Source of the DNA: Microglena sp. YARC
Taxonomy: Eukaryota > Chlorophyta > Chlorophyceae > Chlamydomonadales > Chlamydomonadaceae
Length of the DNA: 64,000 nt
Assembly: GCA_022414725.1 (NCBI GenBank)
Contig: JAJSRW010001641.1
Location: 1 to 64,000 of the forward strand
Direction of reading: 5' to 3'
Part shown: piece by piece, positions 29,833 through 39,300 of the stretch
How positions within the stretch are numbered: position 1 is the first letter of the stretch
Layout of the letters: each line of letters starts with the position of its first letter
Notes under the pieces: generated by a model
What the model saw: the letters and a program-made list of their open reading frames with translations, nothing else
Told to the model about the DNA's origin: nothing
The model's database searches: none
Program-made: the position numbers and the translations under genes

Positions 29833-30861
29833 ATGAATGAAGATCCGTACACGGTACTTGGAGTTCCTAAAGATGCATCTGCAGGAGAAATAAAAAAGGC
29901 TTACAAGCAAAAAGCAATGCAATACCATCCAGACAAGCAAACAGGAGATAACAAGGCACATGCAGAGGAGATGTTCTGTAAGGTTAATAACGCTCATGAT
30001 ATATTGTCGGACAATGAAAAACGAAGAATGCATGACATGGGAATACCCGAGGGTATGCAAGGAGGTATGCAAGGCGAAGACATTTTTGGACACATGTTTT
30101 CAAGCATGTTTAGTGGTATGGGCATGAACAGACAACAACAACAAACACCTAGAAAGAACATGTACGAAATTAACATTAATATTACCCTAAGTGATGTGGT
30201 TCATGGATGTGAAAAGAATACACAATCAATTAAAATTGTCACAAAATGTACAAAATGCGAAGGAACAGGATTAGATGCACCGAAAGACATGGTGAAGTGT
30301 ACGACTTGCGGAGGAGTCGGAATGAGAATCCAACAAATGGGTCCAAGGATGATGATACAATCGACCTGTCACGTGTGTCTGGGAAAAGGGTCGACAAGCA
30401 ACTCTAAAAAGGTATGTGGTACGTGTAGTGGTAGGATAAATGTTCAATCCGAAAAGAAATTTAATGTTAAGATACCAAAAGGATTGCTGAACAAATCTAT
30501 TATCAGACTGGAAACAACAGATTCATATGATATAAATGCTAATATCAATTATATAATAGATGAGGGTATGCAAGTAAACAATCAAGATGTACATATACAT
30601 CTACCCCCACTGACACTAAAAGAGTTGCTTTGTGGGTTTACTCGCAAAATAGACCTTTACGGTAAGACGATCAGCCTGAAAACATCAGGATATTTTAATC
30701 CGGATAAACCTAAGAAATTAGAGGGACGAGGGCTTCCATTTCCAAATGATTCTTCGAAATGCGGCAATGCCATTGTTCACTACAAAATAAACTACACCGA
30801 TATGAATAACCTGAATGATCATATCGATGACTTCAAACGGATATTCACCAATGAATTATAA
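29833..30861 (+). CDS. Type I DnaJ (Hsp40) chaperone
   Basis: 342 residues with the full type I layout: a J domain with HPD (YHPDKQTGDN, residues about 34-43), a Gly/Met-rich linker, and four zinc-binding repeats (CTKCEGTG, CTTCGGVG, CHVCLGKG, CGTCSG; residues about 138-200). The two C-terminal beta domains follow. The last repeat lacks the final x-G. It should deliver clients to a host or viral Hsp70. Its 3' end overlaps the convergent membrane-protein gene by 17 bp. Confidence 0.93.
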   Translation: MNEDPYTVLGVPKDASAGEIKKAYKQKAMQYHPDKQTGDNKAHAEEMFCKVNNAHDILSDNEKRRMHDMGIPEGMQGGMQGEDIFGHMFSSMFSGMGMNRQQQQTPRKNMYEININITLSDVVHGCEKNTQSIKIVTKCTKCEGTGLDAPKDMVKCTTCGGVGMRIQQMGPRMMIQSTCHVCLGKGSTSNSKKVCGTCSGRINVQSEKKFNVKIPKGLLNKSIIRLETTDSYDINANINYIIDEGMQVNNQDVHIHLPPLTLKELLCGFTRKIDLYGKTISLKTSGYFNPDKPKKLEGRGLPFPNDSSKCGNAIVHYKINYTDMNNLNDHIDDFKRIFTNEL

Positions 30862-31252
30862 CGATGGCAAGAACCACTAATAAAACCATTTCTTCCCTAG
30901 TTATCATGTATAATTTTTCTACATTTATTACCAACATGTATATGTACATGAGTAATATAGAAAATATCAGCCTCATATAATCCAATCTGTCATTTCTTTC
31001 CAACAATAGGATTGCTATAAAAGGGATAATATGCAATGCAAAATGCATAGCTTGTATATATATATTATTGATGTGATAACAAGTCTCTCCTATTGTAATA
31101 TGGAAATTGTTGCCTTTGATTATCACAAAATATGAAGATATAATTAGGGTAACTAATGAAGTGAACAATATATCAATATATTTTTTTAGAATTGGATGCA
31201 AGATAATGAATATTATGTTCCATGTTGTGAAAAACAAAAATATGTAACTCAT
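30845..31252 (-). CDS. Multi-pass membrane protein, hypothetical
   Basis: About 135 residues from MSYIFLFFTTWNIIFIILHP. There are four hydrophobic segments (YIFLFFTTWNIIFIILHPIL, ILFTSLVTLIISSYFVII, HFALHIIPFIAILLL, LIFSILLMYIYMLVI) and a short loop with Cys and His. The frame is open further upstream into the start of the next gene, which I think is not translated. No family is recognised. Confidence 0.5.
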   Translation of the reverse strand: MSYIFLFFTTWNIIFIILHPILKKYIDILFTSLVTLIISSYFVIIKGNNFHITIGETCYHINNIYIQAMHFALHIIPFIAILLLERNDRLDYMRLIFSILLMYIYMLVINVEKLYMITREEMVLLVVLAIVIIHW

Positions 31253-31313
31253 CGAATATGTTATTAAATTACATAAAAATTGCGGATTGTAGTTCTGTAT
31301 CAACCGTTTAAAT

Positions 31314-33068
31314 ATGAGAACAATATTATACGAAATGGAGATATTAGATGAGAATGACCCAATGGCACAACAGATCGAACACAATACCATTAAACTAAAA
31401 CCACATCAATTGACACTGCTAAAAAAATGCTTTGATTTTGAAAACGGGCCTCAGAAATACAAAGGGAATGAATTCCAAACGAGTATAGGGATACTAGGTG
31501 ACAAGGTAGGGTCTGGAAAGTCTTATGTGATATTGGCATTAATACATACAACCATTAACAAGCCACTAAATTGTATCGGGAACATAAAAGTATTTGGACT
31601 CGATACCATTGTTTTAAAAATGCACCAAAATATGAAACATGTTGACACAAACGTCATAGTCCTGCCGCATAACCTGATTCATCAATGGAAATCATTGATA
31701 GCGATATTCGATATAAAAACACTCATTGTATGTTCTACTTCCCTTATCCCGGAAACCAAGAATATAGATGAATATGATCTGATCGTTGTGTCGTCTACTT
31801 TTTACAAACAATTCGCGACTCGACTGAGATCCGTTCAATTCAAGCGAGTATTTTTTGATGAAGTTGACACTGTTAATTTACCGAACTGTCCTCAAATATT
31901 CTCTAATTTTACTTGGTTCACAACCGCGTCTTACAACAATTTGGTATACCCCAAGGGACACGCGGAATGGAATCAGAATGTGCAAAAATACATCATTCAC
32001 TCGATAGGGTTGAAAAATAAAGGTTATATCAATAACATATTTGTTGACATTTCTTCAAAGATATCTAGCGATTTTATAAAACGCCTGGTACTGAAGAACC
32101 AAGACGATTTTGTAGATAAATCATTCTGTCTACCAGAAGTGATAATAGAAAACGTAATATGCAGACATTCTAGCATTATTAGTATATTGAATGGAGTAGT
32201 TAGCCCCGAAGTGATATCATGTTTAAATGCAGAGGACATATCTTCGGCCATTTCAATAGTGAATGTGTCATTGAAAGGGACAGAAGAAAACATAATCAAC
32301 GTTATACTGTCGAAATATAACAAGAATTTAAATAACATACTTTTAAACATCGAATACACGTCGAAACGCGAATTTGACAATGAGGGGATTCGCGAAAAAG
32401 AAATATGCCTTTTACAAGAAAAAAAAAATAGCTACGAAGAAAAAGTCATAAATATTCGCAACCGAATCAAGGAAACTAATACATGTAACATATGTTTCGA
32501 TACCATATCAAACAAAACAATCACCAAATGCTGTCAGAATAGCTTTTGTTTCAAATGCATCACAAAGTGGATAAGTATAAAAAACACATGCCCCTTTTGT
32601 AATCAAAAATTCGAATTAGAAGAGTGCTTCATTGTACAAGACACAACAAAATGTGTAGTAAAAAAAGTGGAATCACTATCACCAATGAACGACAAATTAA
32701 CAAACCTTAAAATCCTAGTAGACATGTTGAAACATAAAAAAATGCTTATCTTTTCAGCATACAACGAAAGCTTCAAGACAATATCAAATGTTCTAAAAAA
32801 TAAAAACATAAAATATGATTACATCAAAGGAACATCAAACCACATCAAGAACGTTGTCAACAATTACAAAACAGGGGATGTCAACGCACTTCTCATAAAT
32901 GCACTCAATTACGGAAGCGGATTGAATTTTGAAAACACAACAGATATCGTAATTTTCCACCAGTTCAGCAAAGAATGCACTAGACAAGTTATAGGCAGGG
33001 CTCAAAGAATGGGTCGGAAAGAACCTCTGAAAGTGTGGTACCTATTGAATGAAAATGAACACGTTTAA
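31314..33068 (+). CDS. SNF2-like SF2 ATPase with an inserted RING finger
   Basis: 584 residues. Motif I is GDKVGSGKSY (about 62-71), motif II FFDEVD (about 181-186) and motif VI RQVIGRAQRMGR near the C-terminus. Between the two RecA lobes, at about 392-436, lies a RING-like Cys cluster (CNICFDTI, CCQNSFCFKC, CPFC). The combination resembles cellular Rad5/HLTF-type SNF2-RING proteins and helicases of other NCLDVs. It may remodel DNA-protein complexes or attach ubiquitin; the E3 activity is inference. Intact. Confidence 0.88.
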   Translation: MRTILYEMEILDENDPMAQQIEHNTIKLKPHQLTLLKKCFDFENGPQKYKGNEFQTSIGILGDKVGSGKSYVILALIHTTINKPLNCIGNIKVFGLDTIVLKMHQNMKHVDTNVIVLPHNLIHQWKSLIAIFDIKTLIVCSTSLIPETKNIDEYDLIVVSSTFYKQFATRLRSVQFKRVFFDEVDTVNLPNCPQIFSNFTWFTTASYNNLVYPKGHAEWNQNVQKYIIHSIGLKNKGYINNIFVDISSKISSDFIKRLVLKNQDDFVDKSFCLPEVIIENVICRHSSIISILNGVVSPEVISCLNAEDISSAISIVNVSLKGTEENIINVILSKYNKNLNNILLNIEYTSKREFDNEGIREKEICLLQEKKNSYEEKVINIRNRIKETNTCNICFDTISNKTITKCCQNSFCFKCITKWISIKNTCPFCNQKFELEECFIVQDTTKCVVKKVESLSPMNDKLTNLKILVDMLKHKKMLIFSAYNESFKTISNVLKNKNIKYDYIKGTSNHIKNVVNNYKTGDVNALLINALNYGSGLNFENTTDIVIFHQFSKECTRQVIGRAQRMGRKEPLKVWYLLNENEHV

Positions 33069-33099
33069 TATTCAGAATAATTATTGGGAATAAATTAAA

Positions 33100-33806
33100 A
33101 TGAGTGGTGAAGCACATGATTTATTTGAACTTGGTCCTAATTATACACTTGACGATTTGAAACTAAAATTTAGAGATCTTGTTCTGAAGTATCACCCTAG
33201 CAAAACAAATGATACCAAAATGTTTGAATACGTAAAAAAATGTTATGCTAAACTGTCAGAAGAACTGAAGAATTCTAAGAAATCAGGATTTAACATAGAC
33301 AACTTCAATAAAGACTTTATTAAATACAAGCCCCCGAATGTTTATGACGACGGGGGTACGATACATGGATCGAAACGACTGCTACACAAGCAGGAGATGT
33401 AGAGCAGAGAGCAATAGTACATAATAAAGAACCAGAACCGCTGTACACAAATATGTCAGGACTTGGAGGGTCAGAATTTTATGAACTAGGTGTTGGAAAC
33501 ATTGAAAACTTTTCAGGGAAATCAGGAAGGGATCTAGAGCTCATGGATTACAGACTAGCACATACTACATCAGCTTTAGTAGACGAAATGTATGTGAAAA
33601 AACCAACATATAAGACTTTTGATGATATTAATGACGAAAGAAGCAAGCTTTCTTACAATATATCGGAGAGTGAACAGAATGCAGAAATCGAAAACAAGAA
33701 ACAATTAGAAGCTTTCGAACAAAAACGTCTTGCAACATTAAAAAGACAGGATTTAACACAAGAGAAAGTATTTAACAGGCTTACTAAAAAACACTCTGAA
33801 ATATAA
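33100..33806 (+). pseudogene. J-like domain protein with HPS instead of HPD, one frameshift
   Basis: Residues 1-60 look like a J domain (LFELGPNYTLDDLKLKFRDL, then LKYHPSKTND), but the catalytic HPD is HPS. The frame switches at a run of five G (33352-33356). The second frame is open upstream of its own ATG (33453) and carries a helical, Lys/Glu-rich C-terminus (ESEQNAEIENKKQLEAFEQK). Read together the gene would give about 235 residues. Similar proteins with a J-like N-terminus and a coiled C-terminus occur in related viruses. Loss of the Asp suggests it does not stimulate Hsp70. Confidence 0.65.
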
Positions 33807-33848
33807 AAAATGAACTAAATAATAGTAACTTATTATAATCATATCATC

Positions 33849-34217
33849 ATGGCAACCAACGCTGTTATTTCAGACATATTTGTGAAGATGAGAATCATTA
33901 TCAGCATGAAACATTTAGCAATTAATGATTATACTCGAGCAGCCAAATTATTGACATTGACTCTGGAAGATATCAATTCATACGGTATATCTCACGTTAG
34001 TTACAACAGACAGATCAACATAAATGATGCTTTGAGAAACGCTCTTGTGTTTACTAACAATAATTTGAATGGATGTGCCATCAATGAATTAAAAAAAGCA
34101 GGATTGGAAATAGATATGGATGATCTCGTCCGAAAACATTTAGTGCTAAGAGAATCAGACAGTGACCTGAATATTATTCCATACAATATCAGGTTGAAGA
34201 TTGCAAACTACATTTAA
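33849..34217 (+). CDS. Unknown protein, 122 residues
   Basis: An intact frame with an A+T-rich leader (ACTTATTATAATCATATCATC before the ATG). It is helical and polar without membrane segments and ends YNIRLKIANYI. No motif is recognised. It follows the J-like gene by 42 bp on the same strand. Confidence 0.6.
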   Translation: MATNAVISDIFVKMRIIISMKHLAINDYTRAAKLLTLTLEDINSYGISHVSYNRQININDALRNALVFTNNNLNGCAINELKKAGLEIDMDDLVRKHLVLRESDSDLNIIPYNIRLKIANYI

Positions 34218-34347
34218 AATACAAAAACATACATACACATAAGATGATCATATTCGTTTTGATGAATATTTTATTTTATTACATTGTCCCGGAAATACTT
34301 ATGGATAGGGGGTAATACTTATTTTTGTTGCGTTTTGTAAAGGTAGA
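34218..34347. other. Short A+T-rich spacer between convergent genes
   Basis: A 130-bp spacer between two gene 3' ends. I see no strong hairpin and no further gene. Confidence 0.4.
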
Positions 34348-34704
34348 TTAGATAAACTCAATATCCACGTAACAATCCATTCTTATACCAAATACGTAAT
34401 ATGATCGGGTTAATACTCCTCTGGATACCATAGCATGCCTAAACCGATCAAGATTCCAAAATTCACAAGACCATTCATTAAATGCATTCAGGAACACAAT
34501 ACAAGGTGTTCTTGATTTTTTTTTACTATTGCAACATGTGTTAATGAAATCTCGGACAATTTTCTCGTCACTGCCATTTTCAACGGTACTATATTGCATG
34601 TATTTATCTTTTACAACACGAAGATCTTGATTGATCATTTCTACTAGATCAAGCGATTTGTGGATTGTGTATAGATTGTTGAATTGTCTGCATACTTGTG
34701 TCAT
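34348..34704 (-). CDS. Unknown protein, 118 residues
   Basis: An intact frame starting MTQVCRQFNNLYTIHKSLDL, with a Cys pair (INTCCNSKKK) and a Trp/Phe-rich C-terminal half (NAFNEWSCEFWNLDRF). No family is recognised. It lies 20 bp downstream of the ligase gene on the same strand and may share its transcript. Confidence 0.6.
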   Translation of the reverse strand: MTQVCRQFNNLYTIHKSLDLVEMINQDLRVVKDKYMQYSTVENGSDEKIVRDFINTCCNSKKKSRTPCIVFLNAFNEWSCEFWNLDRFRHAMVSRGVLTRSYYVFGIRMDCYVDIEFI

Positions 34705-34723
34705 TATTTATGAATTTAAACTT

Positions 34724-36334
34724 TTATTTAAATTTATGCTCGATTTTTTTAAAGACAGGAAATGGATTTTCATCCATAAAATCCTTGAAAGCATTCATAC
34801 CCAACAGGAATTGGTCAGCTGTAACAACAGACACACCCTTGATGTTCAACAATTCATCTCGGGTGCATTCACTACAATGCGCCATTATCAGCTCTAATTT
34901 AGACCTCCCTAAACTCCGACCAAATACATTACTAGCGTTCATCAAATCAACAAGCTCTACCAATTTGAAAGTATCAGATCGTTCTTTAATTATCTTGGAT
35001 GCCATCCCGCTCCCCAACACACCCCCAAGATTATCCTCATCTATTTTATAAATTGAGAAGGGCGTTTTATAACCATTTTCATACAATTTTTGGATAGATT
35101 TTCCACCCAACCATTTGACCTTAATTTTTGTGTAGAAGTGCTCAAGAGTCTTTATATTTTGTTCGTCAGTGTCTTTGTCAGAAATGACTATGTCTTTTTT
35201 TGTGTTACTCCACACCCAGTTTATATCTCTCGGGAGCAAATCAGATTCAACAACACCCGATGTAGGATACACGTGAACGATGTGAGGAATTACGTCACCG
35301 CTACGCTTTATAACAACACGTGTCCCTTTTGTTATCTTGTTTTTAACAATATACTCTGCATTGAAACCCGATGCCTTCTTGATAACAACACCGGATAGGT
35401 GTATCGGTTTCACCAAAATAGTGGGCTTTATAAATCCATCCTTGCTAACATTCCATTCGATGCTTTCAACAATCGTTTCTTGTGATTCCAATAATGAATT
35501 GTCCTTGAACGCAAAAGAATAAACAGGATTCTTATTGGGAACAAGTTTATACACATCATTACTAGTGACGACAATACCATCAATATCGTAATCACTGACA
35601 TTCCTTCTTTTTCTTAACATCTTTGTCAAACTATCCTCGTCGATATCGTCAACTTCTACGTTATAAACAAATTGTATTTTGTGATGTATCACAAACCTTT
35701 TGAACACGCTAGGTTTCATTACTGGCTCAATAACAGAGTAACATACGAATTGAATATATTGCGATATATCTGTATCTATGTATTTTCTATTCACCAGTCC
35801 GGCTACGGTATTCCTTGCATTTGCCCCGAAATCAAATGCATCAAAATCGGTTTTCTTGATTATCAATTCTCCTCTCAACACAATCTTTTGTTTTGTTTGT
35901 TTAATAGGTATTGTTAACCCACTAATATGGTCTAACAAATGACTAATGTCTTGTCCATGAACTCCATTTCCACGAGTATACATTTTACATACCTGTCCCG
36001 GTTCAAATATCAATAATGCGGAAATTCCATCAAGCTTGTCTGATATGACAAACGTAGAATCCTTATATTTTAAAGCAAACTTTTCGACATTCGAAAGTTT
36101 GTTCAAAGATCCCATCCAATAAGGAAGCTTAGCCCTTTTATTATCAGCGGGGACGTCGCATCCAACATTTTCATCAGTCCCGGAGATGCTCCTCAGCGTG
36201 TCGTACAACTCATCAGAAACAAGTGGGGTACCCTTGACATGATATGCACGATCTAAAGTTTTGAATACCTTTTCTTGATCATGTAGCAATATTTTTTGCG
36301 GATCCTGTTCTAGTTGGCGTATTATATTTATCAT
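34724..36334 (-). CDS. ligA: NAD-dependent DNA ligase
   Basis: 536 residues. A short Ia-like start (YHVKGTPLVSDELYDTL) precedes the nucleotidyltransferase domain: nucleophile motif SDKLDGIS (K-x-DG, residues about 96-103), TRGNGVHGQD, RGELIIK and DYDIDGIVV. An OB fold and helix-hairpin-helix region follow (LLNIKGVSVV). I see neither the four zinc-finger cysteines nor a BRCT domain, so it is shorter than bacterial LigA (about 670). NAD-type ligases occur in several NCLDVs. It seals nicks in replication or repair, probably with the PCNA at 54362. Confidence 0.95.
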   Translation of the reverse strand: MINIIRQLEQDPQKILLHDQEKVFKTLDRAYHVKGTPLVSDELYDTLRSISGTDENVGCDVPADNKRAKLPYWMGSLNKLSNVEKFALKYKDSTFVISDKLDGISALLIFEPGQVCKMYTRGNGVHGQDISHLLDHISGLTIPIKQTKQKIVLRGELIIKKTDFDAFDFGANARNTVAGLVNRKYIDTDISQYIQFVCYSVIEPVMKPSVFKRFVIHHKIQFVYNVEVDDIDEDSLTKMLRKRRNVSDYDIDGIVVTSNDVYKLVPNKNPVYSFAFKDNSLLESQETIVESIEWNVSKDGFIKPTILVKPIHLSGVVIKKASGFNAEYIVKNKITKGTRVVIKRSGDVIPHIVHVYPTSGVVESDLLPRDINWVWSNTKKDIVISDKDTDEQNIKTLEHFYTKIKVKWLGGKSIQKLYENGYKTPFSIYKIDEDNLGGVLGSGMASKIIKERSDTFKLVELVDLMNASNVFGRSLGRSKLELIMAHCSECTRDELLNIKGVSVVTADQFLLGMNAFKDFMDENPFPVFKKIEHKFK

Positions 36335-36380
36335 GTCGGTGCATCAAATAGATGATTAATTTTTATACCCATTAAAAAGC

Positions 36381-39300
36381 ATGGAGAATGTGCGTGTTAA
36401 TGATAACCAAACAGGAGTTAGGATTATCACTAAAGACAATAATGTATACAACCAGGTAATCAATGTTACACCAAGCGGTGCAGTTGATATAGAAACTCTA
36501 TACGTCAATAGAGAAGCGCAATTCAGTGGAGGTATTTTCATTAAGGGAAAAGCTTTTATTAACTGGGATAATAGTGCATTCACATTTTGTGACAATAACC
36601 GACTTGTAACAACAAGCTCGCAAAATCACATTATTGTTGCAGACAATTTCCAAATAAAACACGGGGTGCAAAGCAAACACGTTGTCAAGATAGAGGTCAA
36701 TCAAGACACAATCAATCTGAATGAAAATGTTGTAGCTAATATATGCAATAAACGCAGCATTATCCTGTGTATACAAGACATTTTCAATGCCAATACTGAA
36801 AAAGGCACATTGTTCATGCAAAGAGGAGACACACAAGACTTGATAAAAAGGTACTACGCCAAACCTAGAGTTGTATTTAGGTACAAAGGATATATATACT
36901 GTATATTCCCTATATATATAGATGGCGAATGCGTATTTTGGAAATATACAGGTGAAAATAAAAAATGGGACAGATCTGTAGAGGCTTGGCCTAATGAAAG
37001 TGCATGGGAAAAAGTCGTGTCGGGTTGGAATGTGAACACACCCGTCATAGAAAGGATTGGAAGACTTCCTGAAAAGTTAGAATTCCAAGTAGAGGAATTG
37101 AACGACGACGACAGCTCGTTCCACATCAATGACAAATTCAATGATGCATTGTTATCTGTCAATTCACGCGAACATGGTCACATCGGAATGTTCACTAAGG
37201 ATCCCAAGTTTCCATTGCATATCTCAAACACACGTGGGTGGAAAGACTGGCTCGTCAATATTGACAATGTCGAAGTAGATGTAAGGATGGCTCACAAATC
37301 AGGACACGGTATACAAGTAGAACGCATAATCGACTACCAAAACGACAAGGTAGCATTGATAGAGTGTAAAAAAACTAACAACCCATATTTTGTTATCAGA
37401 GATGATGGAGTCATGGGGGTCAATTATGGAATTTCTGAAATACCAATGAACAAAGAAGTTCGGTTTCAACTAAAGGGAACTGGATGGATATCAGAAAAGC
37501 TAATTGTCAAGAACACAAATATCGGTTCAATCGGCGGTTCAAACGCATACTTCACTCATTGCAATATGTACAATGCAAGCAACTATGCATTGAAACAAAC
37601 TCATGACGGACAGACACATATTAACGCACATTCCACACAAGCCATTCGGATGTGTATAAACGATATAGAATATGCGCGACTAAATGACAAAACGGAAGAT
37701 TCTACATTTCAAATAACACCAGCAGACGGAAACAAAATTGGACTCTACATACACAGTTGTAACCAAAATGATTCTATACTAGGAATTCACTCAGAAAAAA
37801 CAAACCCATACATGGCCTGGAAACGCAAAGAACAAGCTTGGTCGCTAGGAATAGATGACAACGCGAGTGGGAGATTGTCATTACACGCAAATTGGACATT
37901 GAATGACACAGACCCAAAATTAATAATAGAATCAAATGGGTTTACAACTTTTACTAACAATGATCAAGACGAAACAGGGATAGCATTTGAAATCAATAAA
38001 AATACAGCTGGTGGGGGGACATATACACACCTTTCAGTAAAAAACAACGGATATGTGGGGATATCCCATGATTCACCCCTGACCAATCTAGATGTCAAAG
38101 GAAAGATATTAATAGACAATCGAATGCCTGTATCCACGCCGGAGAGGGGGCTTTTTGGAGGAACAGCGGACAAAGTTATATGGAAAATGGCCAATTCGGA
38201 ACTAGAATATCCTATATCTACAGGTGTGAATGAAAATGACGTCTTGTGGAATAGTGTATCGGATAACGGGTCATTCGCATGGTATGTTGATGGGAATCAA
38301 ATAATTAGTTTTAAACCGGATGGAGCAGATTTTGGAGTTCAGATATTGGCAAATGTAAATGATGCAGGAAATATTCCCATAACATCACCCTCTTCAGGGG
38401 CAAGAATCGTCCTACGTGACAATGAGGGTAGATTTCCGAACGCTATCGGACACGAAGACGCAAATGATCAGATGTGGTTCGGGGTACCCAAAGAAGGTCA
38501 GTTTGCGTGGTACAATAATGACTCGAATTTCATGACACTCGACAAGGACAATGTTTTACACTTGACGCACTGTAACGAAAACCCGTCAAGTACTAAAGGG
38601 ATGCTCTCATGTGGCCGTGTTAACACACATGGACACATATACACAAACGATAATCATATAGACACAGGATTATCATTCATCAGAACAACGCAAATGAGGT
38701 TCGACCTCGTGTCGAGAGAGATCCCTAGAAATACAGGTGGTGACGGTATCCGGATTTTACTAGAAGAAGTCCAACAAGAATATGACAGGTATCCGTATGC
38801 CATAGGATTAGAAAAGAATGCTCTATGGAATTCAATACCACATACAGGGACATACAAGTGGTATATTGACGGTGTTAACAAGTTAGAGATGAACAGCGAT
38901 GCATTAGTGATGCATAATAATGACATCAATATGGGTACAGGAATCATACAATTTGGGAATGTTAATGGTACAAAAATATTGTTGGCTTCTGGTATATCAT
39001 GCGGAACAAACAATGATGCTATGTGGTTCTCGATGGATGACAATTCGAAGCAATATGAATGGATTATCGACAACAAGATCCAATTGAGAATCACATCTAA
39101 CGGGATACACACAGAATCAAACGGAATAGATTTAGGGTCCGGACAGTTAAGTTTTGACACGACCGATGTAGGAAGTCGAATCCTATACACATCGAATATG
39201 AGTGTGGGTGTTAGTAAAAACACGTTATGGAACTCGGTACCTACAGACAATTCATACGAGTGGAACATAGGAAACGATGTAGTATTGGAGGTCAAACATA

